Source: Sphingobium sp. | Lineage (GTDB): Bacteria; Pseudomonadota; Alphaproteobacteria; Sphingomonadales; Sphingomonadaceae | Direction of reading: 5' to 3' | Assembly: GCA_035196065.1 (NCBI GenBank) | Contig: CP136575.1 | Coordinates: forward strand, 1,269,001-1,333,000 | DNA length: 64,000 bases | Shown: positions 1-7,853 of the stretch, piece by piece | Layout of the letters: the number at the start of each line of letters is the position of its first letter | Position numbering within the stretch: the first letter of the stretch is position 1 | Notes under the pieces: generated by a model | Told to the model about the DNA's origin: nothing | Seen by the model: only the letters and a program-made list of their open reading frames with translations | Databases searched by the model: none | Made by a program: the position numbers and the translations under genes

Positions 1-1519
1 CGGCGATGCCCGGCGGCAGGTTTTTGACGATACGGCCATCGGCATCGATCACCGCACTAATCCCAGTCGGCGTCGAACGGACGACGGGCAGTCCCTCCTC
101 AATTGCACGCAGTCGCGCTTGCGCCAGATGTTGCGGCGGGCCCCAATGGCCGAACCATGCGTCATTCGATGGATTGAAGATGAAATCGGGGCGGTTGGCG
201 TGATCGGTCACCTTGCCCGAAAAGATCATTTCATAGCAGATCTGCATGCCGACCTTCACCCGCCTGCCGTCGAACGGCAGGTCGAGCGTGCGCGGCCCAG
301 GACCGGACCAGAAGTCGATCGTGCCGGGCACTAGCCGGGTTGCACCCAGCGGCTCAAGCAGCCAGCGCAGCGCTAGATATTCGCCAAAGGGGACAAGATG
401 AGCCTTGTCATAATGACCGAGCAAATTGCCGGTGCCTGTCATTACATGCACGCTGTTGCGCGCGCCGACGAGCTGGCCCTTGCTGTCAAATTCCAGGCGG
501 TCAGCGCCGGTCAGCAGAATGTCGGCCGGGTTCATCAATTGCGACAACATCGTCCGCGCTCCGGCGGCGCTTTCGCCCGGCTGGAACTGATAAAAGCGGA
601 AAGGATAACCTTCCTCCAACCGCCAGGGGATGGCAGCTTCGGGCCAGAGAATGAGGCGCGGACGCGGCCGTTGCGGCAGGCTGCTTTCTGCAAGCCGCTG
701 AAAATTCACCGCGTCATAGCCAGGCTTATACTTGTCGATCTGGCTAATGTTCGGCTGCACGATGGTCAGCGAAGTTGGCGAAGTCGGCGGCGCGTCTTTC
801 GGTGCGGGCAACAAAAGGTTTGGAAATAATGCTGCACCGAGCAACGGCAGCGCGAAAATCGCGATGAAGCCGATGCCGACGACACTGCCCGATTGGAGCG
901 GCGCGCCCGAACGCAAACCCCGTCTCATTGCGGTAAAGCCCATCAGCAACAAGCCAGCGGCCAGAGCGAAAATGCCCGAGAAACCGTAAGTGCCGAACGT
1001 CGGCAGCCAGAATTGCGCGAACAGCGTATCAACCCATGCGGCGGCAATCGGGTTCCAGGCGAAGCCGGTAAAAACCCAACTGCGAAGCCACTCGGCGATG
1101 ATCCAGCAGCCTGCAAAAGCTAGGATGAAGGGCGTTCCGGCGGAGCTAGTCTGTGTAGGCGCCGCGATCTTCGTGATCCGCCACGCACCCCAGGCTGCCA
1201 GTCCGGGATAGAGCGCCAGATACAGCGCCAGTAATGGCACAGCGAGCCAGCCAAGCCATGCGGGCATGTTTGCCTGATAGGTGAAGGCCGTGGCGATCCA
1301 GTTGTTGCCGATGGTGAAATGGCCCAGCCCGAACAGCCAGCCCAGCCAGAAGGCACGTCGCCCACTATCCGCACGCGCAACGAGATGCATCAGCAACATG
1401 AGGCCGAGCAATGTCAGCGGCCAGAGATTAAGCGGTGCAAACCCCGTCGCCGAAATTCCGCCCATGACCAGCAGCGCCCAGCCGCCCCGTCGCTCTACCA
1501 ATGCCAGCGCTTTATTCAT
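1..1519 (-). CDS. lnt: Apolipoprotein N-acyltransferase, C-terminus outside window
   Basis: Inner-membrane enzyme that adds the third acyl chain to the N-terminal Cys of lipoproteins. The start ATG is at 1519-1517; 506 codons lie in the window and the frame stays open to base 1, so the C-terminal end is missing. The N-terminal half is hydrophobic (several membrane segments). The second half is a nitrilase-fold domain with the expected triad: Glu in LILWPEAAIPW (about residue 291), Lys in YDKAHLVPFGEY (about 374) and Cys in MQICYEMIF (about 426). Lgt, which acts two steps earlier in the same pathway, is at 26.4 kb. Identification is firm. Confidence 0.95.
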   Translation of the reverse strand, partial: MNKALALVERRGGWALLVMGGISATGFAPLNLWPLTLLGLMLLMHLVARADSGRRAFWLGWLFGLGHFTIGNNWIATAFTYQANMPAWLGWLAVPLLALYLALYPGLAAWGAWRITKIAAPTQTSSAGTPFILAFAGCWIIAEWLRSWVFTGFAWNPIAAAWVDTLFAQFWLPTFGTYGFSGIFALAAGLLLMGFTAMRRGLRSGAPLQSGSVVGIGFIAIFALPLLGAALFPNLLLPAPKDAPPTSPTSLTIVQPNISQIDKYKPGYDAVNFQRLAESSLPQRPRPRLILWPEAAIPWRLEEGYPFRFYQFQPGESAAGARTMLSQLMNPADILLTGADRLEFDSKGQLVGARNSVHVMTGTGNLLGHYDKAHLVPFGEYLALRWLLEPLGATRLVPGTIDFWSGPGPRTLDLPFDGRRVKVGMQICYEMIFSGKVTDHANRPDFIFNPSNDAWFGHWGPPQHLAQARLRAIEEGLPVVRSTPTGISAVIDADGRIVKNLPPGIA

Positions 1520-1618
1520 CGTCTGCGGACATGGCGATCTGATGGTGCAAATGCAATCGACAGTTCGTGCCGATTTTGTTGCTTGCTGTTCAGACGCTCG
1601 CTGCTAGCAGTTGCGCCC

Positions 1619-2041
1619 ATGAACGTCCCGATCCTGCTACTCGTCCTCGCAGCGGCTGCCCCGCCGGCGCCACTTGGGCCTATGACCCCGGCGACACCTA
1701 TGACCGAGGTGCATAGGCAAGACATCGGCTGCGTGGCCCTGTTGGGGTTGGTTGCCGACCTTCAGCGGCGCGGCGCGCCCTATGCGGCGGACTATCCCGA
1801 TGTCCGCGAAATCGGCAAGCGTTGGGCGGGAATTGTAGGTCAACGGGTCATGGACGAAAGCGGTCAGCCACGTGAACTGGTTGCCATAGCGATCCAACAA
1901 TCGGTAACTGATTGGCAGGCGGAGATGACCCGAACCGCCGATGCGCGCTGGCTTGCCTCCCGGATCGAACAATGCCAGCAGCGCATGGCGGCCGATCTCG
2001 CCGCTGATCAACCATTGCCAAAGCCGGAAACCGCCCAATGA
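1619..2041 (+). CDS. Secreted/periplasmic hypothetical protein, 140 aa
   Basis: The likely start is the ATG at 1619, because the protein then begins with a signal-peptide-like stretch ([14 protein letters not shown]) followed by a Pro/Ala-rich segment. The frame is open further upstream, but that part overlaps the lnt start region in antisense and does not look coding. The mature part is mostly helical and polar, with two Cys (in DIGCVALLG and EQCQQR) that could form a disulfide. The stop overlaps the start of the next gene (ATGA at 2038), so the two are probably translationally coupled. I do not recognise the family. Confidence 0.65.
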   Translation: MNVPILLLVLAAAAPPAPLGPMTPATPMTEVHRQDIGCVALLGLVADLQRRGAPYAADYPDVREIGKRWAGIVGQRVMDESGQPRELVAIAIQQSVTDWQAEMTRTADARWLASRIEQCQQRMAADLAADQPLPKPETAQ

Positions 2042-2457
2042 GCCTGCGCCCTTTTCATCTTGCCTTTCCCGTTCATGATCTGGCCGCTGCGCGCAGCTTT
2101 TACGGCAATTTGCTCGGCTGCCGCGAAGGGCGTTCATCCGATCACTGGATAGACTTCGACCTTTATGGCCACCAGATTGTGGCGCATCTTGACCCTGCCA
2201 TGGAGCCGCGGCCGGTGCATAATTCGGTGGACGGCCATGATGTGCCGGTGCCGCATTTCGGGATTGTCCTGACAATGCCGCAATGGGAAGACTTGGCGGG
2301 GCGGCTGAAAGCGGCAGGCATTGCTTTCGGCATTGAGCCCCACGTCCGCTTCAAGGGGCAGGTTGGCGAACAGGCGACGATGTTCTTCACCGATCCCAGC
2401 GGAAACGCGCTCGAATTCAAGGCTTTTGGCGACGACAGCCAGATTTTCGCGACTTGA
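2038..2457 (+). CDS. VOC (glyoxalase/bleomycin-resistance) family protein
   Basis: 139 aa single-domain vicinal-oxygen-chelate protein. It opens with the typical [23 protein letters not shown] and ends with [14 protein letters not shown], the usual C-terminal half-motif with a metal-ligand Glu. His in PFHLAFPV, His in VPHFGIV and the terminal Glu are candidate metal ligands. Members range from dioxygenases to isomerases, so the substrate cannot be read from sequence. The start overlaps the preceding stop by 4 bp. Confidence 0.85.
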   Translation: MSLRPFHLAFPVHDLAAARSFYGNLLGCREGRSSDHWIDFDLYGHQIVAHLDPAMEPRPVHNSVDGHDVPVPHFGIVLTMPQWEDLAGRLKAAGIAFGIEPHVRFKGQVGEQATMFFTDPSGNALEFKAFGDDSQIFAT

Positions 2458-2474
2458 ACGGCACGCTGGTGCGG

Positions 2475-3125
2475 TCAGCTCCGCTCGAACACCTGCTCCA
2501 TGGTGGTAACGCCCGAGCATTTGTCTCCGGCCTTCTCTCCGCCGCCGCCGATAAGCGATATGGCGAAGATGCCACTGGCGACAAGGACAAGGAAACCGGC
2601 GGAGACCCATGCGAGGTAACGGTCGATAAACGCCTTGATCGGCGCGCCAAATTTCCAGAACAGCACGCCGACCAGAATGAACTGGAAACCGCGACTTAGG
2701 ATGCTCGACCAGAGAAAGTCGAACAGCGGCATGTGAATGAAGCCTGCGGTAAGCGTAAGCAGCTTGAACGGTATGGGTGTTGCGCCCTTGATCAGGATGA
2801 TCTCCGCACCATAATCTCGAAGATAACAGGCGGCGGCTGGGAAATGGTCCCACAAGCCGATCGCCTTTAGCAGTGCGATGCCTATGGTCTGATAGGCGAA
2901 ATATCCGATCGCATAGCCCAATAATCCGCCGAGCACTGAGGCAAGCGTGCAGACGATGCCGTAACGGATCGCCCGGTCTGGCCGGGCAAGGCACATCAGT
3001 CCGAGCAGTGGGTGCGGCGGGATGGGGAAAAAGCTCGATTCCACGAAGGAAAAAAAGAACAGCCAGCGTTCGGCATGCGGATGCGCGGCCTTGTCGACCA
3101 TCCAATCATATAATTTCTGCAGCAT
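2475..3125 (-). CDS. YqaA/DedA-type (VTT domain) inner-membrane protein
   Basis: 216 aa from the ATG at 3125-3123 (MLQKLYDWMVDKA), preceded by an AGGA Shine-Dalgarno. A longer frame exists upstream but its sequence is not protein-like. Four to five hydrophobic segments and the conserved FVESSFFPIPPHPLLG and IKGATPIPFKLLTLTAG stretches mark the YqaA branch of the VTT/SNARE-associated family. Family members are linked to membrane lipid homeostasis; the exact role here is unknown. It converges with the VOC gene, 17 bp apart. Confidence 0.85.
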   Translation of the reverse strand: MLQKLYDWMVDKAAHPHAERWLFFFSFVESSFFPIPPHPLLGLMCLARPDRAIRYGIVCTLASVLGGLLGYAIGYFAYQTIGIALLKAIGLWDHFPAAACYLRDYGAEIILIKGATPIPFKLLTLTAGFIHMPLFDFLWSSILSRGFQFILVGVLFWKFGAPIKAFIDRYLAWVSAGFLVLVASGIFAISLIGGGGEKAGDKCSGVTTMEQVFERS

Positions 3126-3187
3126 AAATTTTCCTGTTTCCCGAAGACTGCTTAGCCAAACTGGGAAAACAGGCAAGTGTGGAGGCG

Positions 3188-3203
3188 ATATAACCAAATA
3201 GGA
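3188..3203 (+). repeat. 16-bp direct repeat, copy 1 (ATATAACCAAATAGGA)
   Basis: The sequence ATATAACCAAATAGGA is identical to 4016-4031. Both copies are followed about 15-20 bp later by a weaker match (GTAATTCCATATGG versus GTAACGCCAATATGG). This copy sits in the 235-bp gap 3126-3360 between the divergent YqaA-type gene and the GST gene, 158 bp before the GST start. Apart from this, nothing else recognisable is in the gap. Confidence 0.6.
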
Positions 3204-3360
3204 TATTAATTGTGGCGATGTAATTCCATATGGTGGCATCGGCTCCTTCTGCCTCCCGTGCTTTTTCTGCGTGCGTTAGTCAGCGACAATCGTAGATTAT
3301 CAGTTGCAATGCGAAACTTATATGGCAGACAGGGCCAAACGCATTGAAAGGAAATATCGC

Positions 3361-3999
3361 ATGATTCTGTATGGGGCCCCTCTGTCTCCCTTTGTCCGCA
3401 AGGTTTCGGCCTTTGCCGCAGAAAAGGGTGTCGAACTGGAAAAGGTGGCTGTCGGGCTTGGTGATCCCAACCCGGATTTCCTGGCGTGCAGCCCGTTTCG
3501 TAAGATGCCGGGCTTTGCCGATGGCGATTTCCGCATCTCGGATTCGAGTGCTATCGTCACCTATCTGGAGGCGAAATTTCCCGAGCCCGCTTTAATTCCT
3601 GCTGACCCCGCAGATCGGGCGCGCACCATCTGGTTCGATGAATTTGCCGATACGATCCTTGCCCCGGCAGGTGGCAAGATTTTCTTCAACCGCATCGTCG
3701 CTCCCAAATTCATGGGTAAGTACGGTGACGAGGAAGCGGCCAAACAGGGCGAGGCCGAACTGCTGCCAATTTATGGCTATCTGGAGAGCGTCATCCCTGC
3801 GTCCAATTTTCTTGTCGCCGACCGGATCACCCTTGCTGACATTTCCGTCGCCGGCACCTGCGTCAACGCTGCCCATTGTGGTGTGGTGCCCGATGCCGCC
3901 GCCTATCCCAAGCTGAGCGCTTATCTGGCTGCTATCCTTGGGCGCGCCAGTTTCGCGGCCGGCATTGGAAAAGAACGGCGGATGCTTGGCTTGGATTAA
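3361..3999 (+). CDS. Glutathione S-transferase family protein
   Basis: 212 aa from ATG 3361, with an AAAGGAAA Shine-Dalgarno just upstream. The N-terminal thioredoxin-like domain opens MILYGAPLSPFVRKVSAFAAEKG with the Ser of the SPF motif in the usual catalytic position. ISDSSAIVTYLEAKFP is the glutathione gamma-glutamyl binding motif. The helical C-terminal domain includes ITLADISVAG, the conserved N-capping box region. Substrate is unknown. The gene lies directly before the GTA-like cluster and shares a 16-bp upstream element with it. Confidence 0.9.
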   Translation: MILYGAPLSPFVRKVSAFAAEKGVELEKVAVGLGDPNPDFLACSPFRKMPGFADGDFRISDSSAIVTYLEAKFPEPALIPADPADRARTIWFDEFADTILAPAGGKIFFNRIVAPKFMGKYGDEEAAKQGEAELLPIYGYLESVIPASNFLVADRITLADISVAGTCVNAAHCGVVPDAAAYPKLSAYLAAILGRASFAAGIGKERRMLGLD

Positions 4000-4015
4000 C
4001 CTGATTTTCGCCCAA

Positions 4016-4031
4016 ATATAACCAAATAGGA
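4016..4031 (+). repeat. 16-bp direct repeat, copy 2, upstream of the GTA-like cluster
   Basis: Identical to 3188-3203 (ATATAACCAAATAGGA). It lies directly after the GST stop and 9 bp upstream of a TTGACA box, so it is placed like an activator or repressor site for the GTA-like cluster. The core CCAAATAGG is roughly symmetrical. Confidence 0.6.
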
Positions 4032-4040
4032 ATTTTTATA

Positions 4041-4070
4041 TTGACATTGTAACGCCAATATGGCAAATAT
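4041..4070 (+). promoter_or_regulatory. Candidate sigma70-type promoter for the GTA-like cluster
   Basis: TTGACA at 4041-4046 is a perfect -35 box. AAATAT at 4065-4070 lies 18 bp downstream as a plausible -10. This is the only good match in the 163-bp gap before the first cluster gene at 4163. The -10 is imperfect, so the call is tentative. Confidence 0.4.
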
Positions 4071-4094
4071 TGCGATATTGGGAAAATGTGATTC

Positions 4095-4141
4095 GGGCCG
4101 GGGCGGTCTTCCATTTGGGGGAGCTGCCGCCGGCCCTTTTT
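4095..4141 (+). terminator. Terminator-like hairpin with T-run between promoter candidate and first cluster gene
   Basis: GGGCCGGGGCGG (4095-4106) can pair with CCGCCGGCCC (4127-4136), with a 2-nt bulge, and is followed by five T (4137-4141). It could terminate GST transcription (stop at 3999) or act as a leader attenuator for the cluster, since it lies after the candidate promoter at 4041 and before the start at 4163. Confidence 0.6.
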
Positions 4142-4162
4142 GTTGCGTGAAAGGATTGGCGG

Positions 4163-4627
4163 ATGGCTCTTGGAAAGATGGGGCAGGCAAGGGCACGGAC
4201 CTTTCCGCCTGCCGCGCAAAGGATGTTTCTGGCCCAGCTTGCACAAACGGCGAATGTTTCTGCATCAGCACGTGCCGCCGGGGTCAGTACCGGGCCGGTA
4301 TATGATCTGCGGCGCAAGTCGCCCGACTTTTGCGAAAAATGGCTCGCAGCATTGGCCGAGGGCTATGCCCGGCTCGAAGCAAATCTTCTGGCAGAGGCAC
4401 TTGCACCGCCTGCTTCCAATTTGAAGGACAGCACGCTGAAGCAAAAGCAGTTGAAGACGCGGATCGGCATGGCCTTGCACGCAGCCCATAAGGCAACGAT
4501 ACGCGGCACCCCGCAGGCACAGCTTCCATCGCGTTCGCGCGATCCGAAATCGGTACAGGCGCGGCTTGAGGCGCGCTTTGCCGCCATGCACAAAAGGTTG
4601 ACCGATGAACTGCGGCCCGAACAGTGA
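4163..4627 (+). CDS. GTA-like terminase small subunit (gp1-like)
   Basis: 154 aa. A helix-turn-helix-like region lies near the N-terminus (AQTANVSASARAAGVSTGPVY, about residues 33-53), as expected of small terminase subunits that recognise DNA and regulate the ATPase. It is followed by a helical oligomerisation-type segment and a basic C-terminus. It is the first gene of the cluster and overlaps the large subunit by 23 bp, the order known for RcGTA-like clusters. AAAGGA at 4150 serves as the ribosome-binding site. The call rests mostly on position and the HTH. Confidence 0.75.
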   Translation: MALGKMGQARARTFPPAAQRMFLAQLAQTANVSASARAAGVSTGPVYDLRRKSPDFCEKWLAALAEGYARLEANLLAEALAPPASNLKDSTLKQKQLKTRIGMALHAAHKATIRGTPQAQLPSRSRDPKSVQARLEARFAAMHKRLTDELRPEQ

Positions 4628-5588
4628 GGCCGAACAAATCGCGAGCCTGCCGCTTGAACAGCGGCTGGCATGGATGAAAGGGCAAAAGCAGGAAACGCTA
4701 TGGGAATATGAATATCGCTGGCGTTTCTGGGCGCGCGCCGACCAACTTCCCCCGCAGGACGATTGGCGTACCTGGTTTGTCATGGCCGGGCGCGGTTTTG
4801 GAAAAACCCGCATGGCCGCAGAATTTATCCGCGCCGCCGCGGAGGCAGACGGCAGTCTGCGGATAGCCTTGGTCGCGGCAACATTGCACGAAGCCCGCAG
4901 TATCATGATCGAGGGTGAAAGCGGCCTTTTGGCCATTGCACCGGATGAACATCGACCTGTCTGGGAACCATCGCTGAAACGGCTAGTGTGGCCGAACGGT
5001 GCGATTGCCCATGTCTTTGCAGCGTCAGAACCGGAGGCGATGCGCGGCCCTGAACATCATCTGGCCTGGGCAGACGAGATCGCCAAATGGGACAAGGGGA
5101 TCGATGCTTGGGATAATCTGATGATGACGATGCGGTTGGGTGAAAATCCGCGCATAGTGGCGACCACAACGCCGCGCTCGGTCGCCCTGGTCCGCCGGTT
5201 GCTGCAGGAAAACGGTGTCACGGTCACCCGGGGCGCTATGGCCGCCAACCGGTCAAATCTGCCCGACAATTTTCGGGCATCGATGCAGGAAATTTACGGC
5301 AGTTCGCGCATCGGGCGGCAGGAATTGCTCGGCGAGTATCTGGAGGATGCCGAAGACGCACTTTGGACAAGGGATTTGATCGAACGGTGCCGCCAGCGCG
5401 CCGCGCCGGAAATGCGTCGTGTGGTCATCGGTGTCGATCCGCCCGCCAGTGCTGGCGGTGACGCATGCGGGATCATCGCCGTGGGCAGGGGCGCCGACGG
5501 CAAGGCCTATGTGCTTGCCGATCACAGCGTGAAGGGCCGGTCGCCCGAAGGCTGGGCGCGGGCGGTTGCAGCTGCGGCGCTTGCCTAG
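4605..5588 (+). CDS. Terminase large subunit, ATPase part, ended by a premature TAG
   Basis: DNA-packaging motor. 327 aa to the TAG at 5586-5588. Walker A is AGRGFGKT (61-68), Walker B LAWADE (153-158) and the coupling motif TTTPR (187-191). The nuclease domain starts with VIGVDPP, Asp 278 being the first metal ligand. The stop falls right after AAAALA, where homologues continue. The same frame then carries on with GADRVVAEANNGGDMV, so the stop looks like a single-base change of a sense codon (a Tyr TAT/TAC is plausible). Without readthrough the protein lacks nuclease motifs II and III and could not cut DNA. Confidence 0.9.
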   Translation: MNCGPNSEAEQIASLPLEQRLAWMKGQKQETLWEYEYRWRFWARADQLPPQDDWRTWFVMAGRGFGKTRMAAEFIRAAAEADGSLRIALVAATLHEARSIMIEGESGLLAIAPDEHRPVWEPSLKRLVWPNGAIAHVFAASEPEAMRGPEHHLAWADEIAKWDKGIDAWDNLMMTMRLGENPRIVATTTPRSVALVRRLLQENGVTVTRGAMAANRSNLPDNFRASMQEIYGSSRIGRQELLGEYLEDAEDALWTRDLIERCRQRAAPEMRRVVIGVDPPASAGGDACGIIAVGRGADGKAYVLADHSVKGRSPEGWARAVAAAALA

Positions 5589-5921
5589 GGCGCAGACCGA
5601 GTGGTCGCAGAGGCGAATAATGGCGGCGATATGGTGGTTTCCACCTTGCGTGCCGCCGATGTGGCGATGCCGGTGAAGAAAGTCTCGGCATCACGGGGCA
5701 AGGTTGCCCGTGCCGAACCGGTTGCAGCGCTTTATGAGGCAGGTAAGGCATTTCATGCAGGCTGCTTTCCCGACCTTGAAGACGAAATGTGCGGCCTGAT
5801 TTCGGGCGGCCGATATGAAGGGCCCGGCCGATCGCCCGACCGCGCCGATGCCCTGGTCTGGGCACTGAGTGAATTGATGCTCGGTAAAAGCGGCAATGAA
5901 CCGAGGGTGCGGGTGCTTTAG
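5589..5921 (+). pseudogene. Terminase large subunit, C-terminal nuclease part after the in-frame TAG
   Basis: This is the same reading frame as 4605-5588, directly after its TAG. It holds nuclease motif II (VVAEANNGGDM, Glu as ligand) and motif III (SPDRADALVWAL, Asp as ligand), followed by the normal end of the family at TAG 5919-5921. A GTG at 5601 could start a separate polypeptide, but it would begin inside motif II and there is no clear Shine-Dalgarno. No other disruption is seen in these 110 codons, so the lesion is recent, a sequencing error, or suppressed by readthrough. Confidence 0.85.
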
Positions 5922-5935
5922 TCAATCACGTGGCA

Positions 5936-6018
5936 TTCCGGTGAAAGCCGGAAGCCATGGTCTGGCATGGAGGTTTAGACCGATGCCTCAGACCATGGAC
6001 CCCCGATCAAGTCGGGGG
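5936..6018. repeat. Palindromic intergenic element (REP-like), three nested hairpins
   Basis: The 125-bp gap between the terminase and portal genes is almost filled by inverted repeats. They are TTCCGG/CCGGAA (5936-5941/5948-5953), CCATGGTCTG/CAGACCATGG (5955-5964/5989-5998, with GCAT/ATGC inside) and CCCCCGA/TCGGGGG (6000-6006/6012-6018). The last has the form familiar from dispersed intergenic palindromes of sphingomonads. No coding content is seen. Confidence 0.75.
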
Positions 6019-6046
6019 TGACACGTTATTTTTTGGAAGGTTTGGA

Positions 6047-7147
6047 ATGAAACTATTCGGCTGGAAATCGGCCGGGCGCGGGGTGCTGCGTCCGGCCAAA
6101 ACGCATGTCTCGTTGATGCGCGCCTTTGCGGGTGGGGCGTTGGGCGAATGGCCACGATCCTATGAGGCGCAATTGCGTGAAGGCTATCTCAACAATGTCG
6201 TGGCGCAGCGCGCGGTTCGGCTTGTCGCCGAAGGGGTGGCCGCGGTTCCGCTTGCGACATTGGATGAGGCCGCGCTCGCACTGATCCAGACAACCAGCGG
6301 CGGTCAGTCGCTCATTGAAACATTGGCCGCGCAACTGTTGCTGCACGGCAATGGTTATGTGCAATTGCTCAGCGCGCCCGATGGTGCATTGGCCGAACTT
6401 TATGCGCTTCGTCCCGAACGGGTTTGGATCGAGGCTGACTCGCATGGTTGGCCTGCGGCCTTTCGCTACAAAGCGGGGGAGGCAGTCACACGGCTGGCAT
6501 CGAACGAGCTGATCCATATCCGCAGCCACCATCCATTGGATGACCATTATGGGCTGGGCTGCCTCGGGGCCGCGTCGGGCGCGATTGCGATCCACAATGC
6601 CTCGACACGCTGGAACAAGGCGCTGCTCGACAATGCGGCGCGGCCGTCGGGCGCGCTGGTGCATGAGGCGTCAGAGGCGCTTTCTAGCGAACAATTTGAT
6701 CGACTGCGCGAGGAACTGGCGACGCAATTTTCGGGTCAGTCCAATGCTGGCAGGCCGATGCTGCTCGAAGGTGGCCTCAAATGGCAGCCACTGTCTTTGT
6801 CGCCAGCGGACATGGATTTTGCAGCGCTGAAAGCAGCATCTGCGCGTGAGATCGCGCTCGCCTTTGGCGTGCCGCCGATGCTTCTCGGCCTGCCGGGCGA
6901 TGCGACCTATGCCAATTATCGGGAGGCGAACAAGGCCTTGTGGCGGCAGGCGATCCTGCCGCTGGCAGGAAAGATTTTGGACGCGCTGTCTGAAGGATTG
7001 CGGCCCTGGTTTCCGGAGCTCAGCCTAAAGGTCAATGCCGACCAAGTGGCGGCACTAAGCGAAGATCGCGAGAGGCTGTGGGCGCAGGTCAGTGCAGCGG
7101 ATTTTCTGACGCCTGATGAGAAGCGCTCAATTGTGGGGATATCCTGA
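6047..7147 (+). CDS. Phage/GTA portal protein (HK97 family, gp3-like)
   Basis: 366 aa from ATG 6047 (MKLFGWKSAGRG); the frame is open further upstream but runs through the palindromic repeat, so the later start is chosen. Portal dodecamers form the DNA entry vertex and bind the terminase. Diagnostic stretches are AAQLLLHGNGYVQLL, ELYALRPERVWIE, NELIHIRSHHPLDDHYGLG and FGVPPMLLGLPGDATYANYREANKALW. Length fits the HK97/phage_portal family. The stop overlaps the next start (CTGATGA at 7144-7150). Confidence 0.93.
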   Translation: MKLFGWKSAGRGVLRPAKTHVSLMRAFAGGALGEWPRSYEAQLREGYLNNVVAQRAVRLVAEGVAAVPLATLDEAALALIQTTSGGQSLIETLAAQLLLHGNGYVQLLSAPDGALAELYALRPERVWIEADSHGWPAAFRYKAGEAVTRLASNELIHIRSHHPLDDHYGLGCLGAASGAIAIHNASTRWNKALLDNAARPSGALVHEASEALSSEQFDRLREELATQFSGQSNAGRPMLLEGGLKWQPLSLSPADMDFAALKAASAREIALAFGVPPMLLGLPGDATYANYREANKALWRQAILPLAGKILDALSEGLRPWFPELSLKVNADQVAALSEDRERLWAQVSAADFLTPDEKRSIVGIS

Positions 7148-7407
7148 TGACCGTTGAAACCGAAACCTTGTTGTTGCTGGAAAAGGCATCGGAACAAGGT
7201 GCAGTCCGTGCCCTTGCGCATCTGGGTCTTGCCGATGAAAGCGCGGCAAAGGACATGGCCGACCTGCGCGAACTGCTCTCCGCCTGGCGCGATGCCAAAC
7301 GCTCTGCCCGAAAGGCAGTGATTGAATGGCTGGTGCGCGGCTGTTTGGCCCTGTTGCTGATCGGGCTGGCGGTGAAGCTGGGCCTAGGCACGCTGGTGAT
7401 CAAATGA
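7147..7407 (+). CDS. Small membrane protein between portal and protease (gp3.5 position; DUF6127-like)
   Basis: 86 aa. The first 55 residues are helical and charged; the end is one strong transmembrane segment (CLALLLIGLAVKLGLGTLVI). A gene of this size and topology is usual between portal and protease in GTA-like clusters, and the sequence resembles what databases name DUF6127. Its function is unknown. It overlaps its neighbours at both ends (TGATG, ATGA), so it is part of the structural operon. Confidence 0.75.
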   Translation: MTVETETLLLLEKASEQGAVRALAHLGLADESAAKDMADLRELLSAWRDAKRSARKAVIEWLVRGCLALLLIGLAVKLGLGTLVIK

Positions 7408-7853
7408 ATGCCGGCGACCTGCAGCCACGCCGCTTCGCTGGCTATGCCGCCATTTTCGATCATCCCGACCGGGGCGGCGATATAGTACGCAAGGGGGCGT
7501 TCGGGCGCGCCGCCAAGGCTGGGCTGCCGTTGCTCTGGCAGCATGATCGGGCCCGACGGATCGGTTTTATCGAACGGCTTGAAGAAGATGATCGCGGCCT
7601 TCGCGTCGTCGCCATGATGGATGCAGACGCACCACCCGTCGCAGACGGGGCGGGGCTTTCCTTCGGCTACCGCGTGCGCGCCGCCGGGACAGTAAAAAAG
7701 ACGAATGGAACATATCGTGAACTTACCGACCTCGACCTGATCGAGGTCTCGATCGTCAACCACCCCATGCAGCCGCTTGCGCGGGTGCTCAAGACATCCC
7801 CCCTCCCGCAAGCGGGCGGCGGATTCATCCAAGGAGAAACAGATGGATTATGA
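7404..7853 (+). CDS. Prohead protease (HK97 family, gp4-like)
   Basis: 149 aa from ATG 7404 overlapping the previous stop. This family of serine proteases cleaves the N-terminal scaffold of the capsid protein during head maturation. The catalytic His is in LLWQHDRARRIGF and the Ser in GAGLSFGYRV; the opening RRFAGYAAIFDHPDRGGDIVRKGAF and LIEVSIVNHPMQPLARV are family hallmarks. The C-terminal LPQAGGG part is encoded by a Cys-free, GC-rich stretch (ctcccgcaagcggg, from 7802) resembling the palindrome at 8918-9006, so the tail of the protein may derive from a repeat. Confidence 0.92.
   Translation: MNAGDLQPRRFAGYAAIFDHPDRGGDIVRKGAFGRAAKAGLPLLWQHDRARRIGFIERLEEDDRGLRVVAMMDADAPPVADGAGLSFGYRVRAAGTVKKTNGTYRELTDLDLIEVSIVNHPMQPLARVLKTSPLPQAGGGFIQGETDGL

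Noticed and set aside
2134-3105. A 323-aa minus-strand ORF over the VOC and YqaA-type genes
   Set aside because: It overlaps both better supported genes in another frame and has non-protein-like composition.
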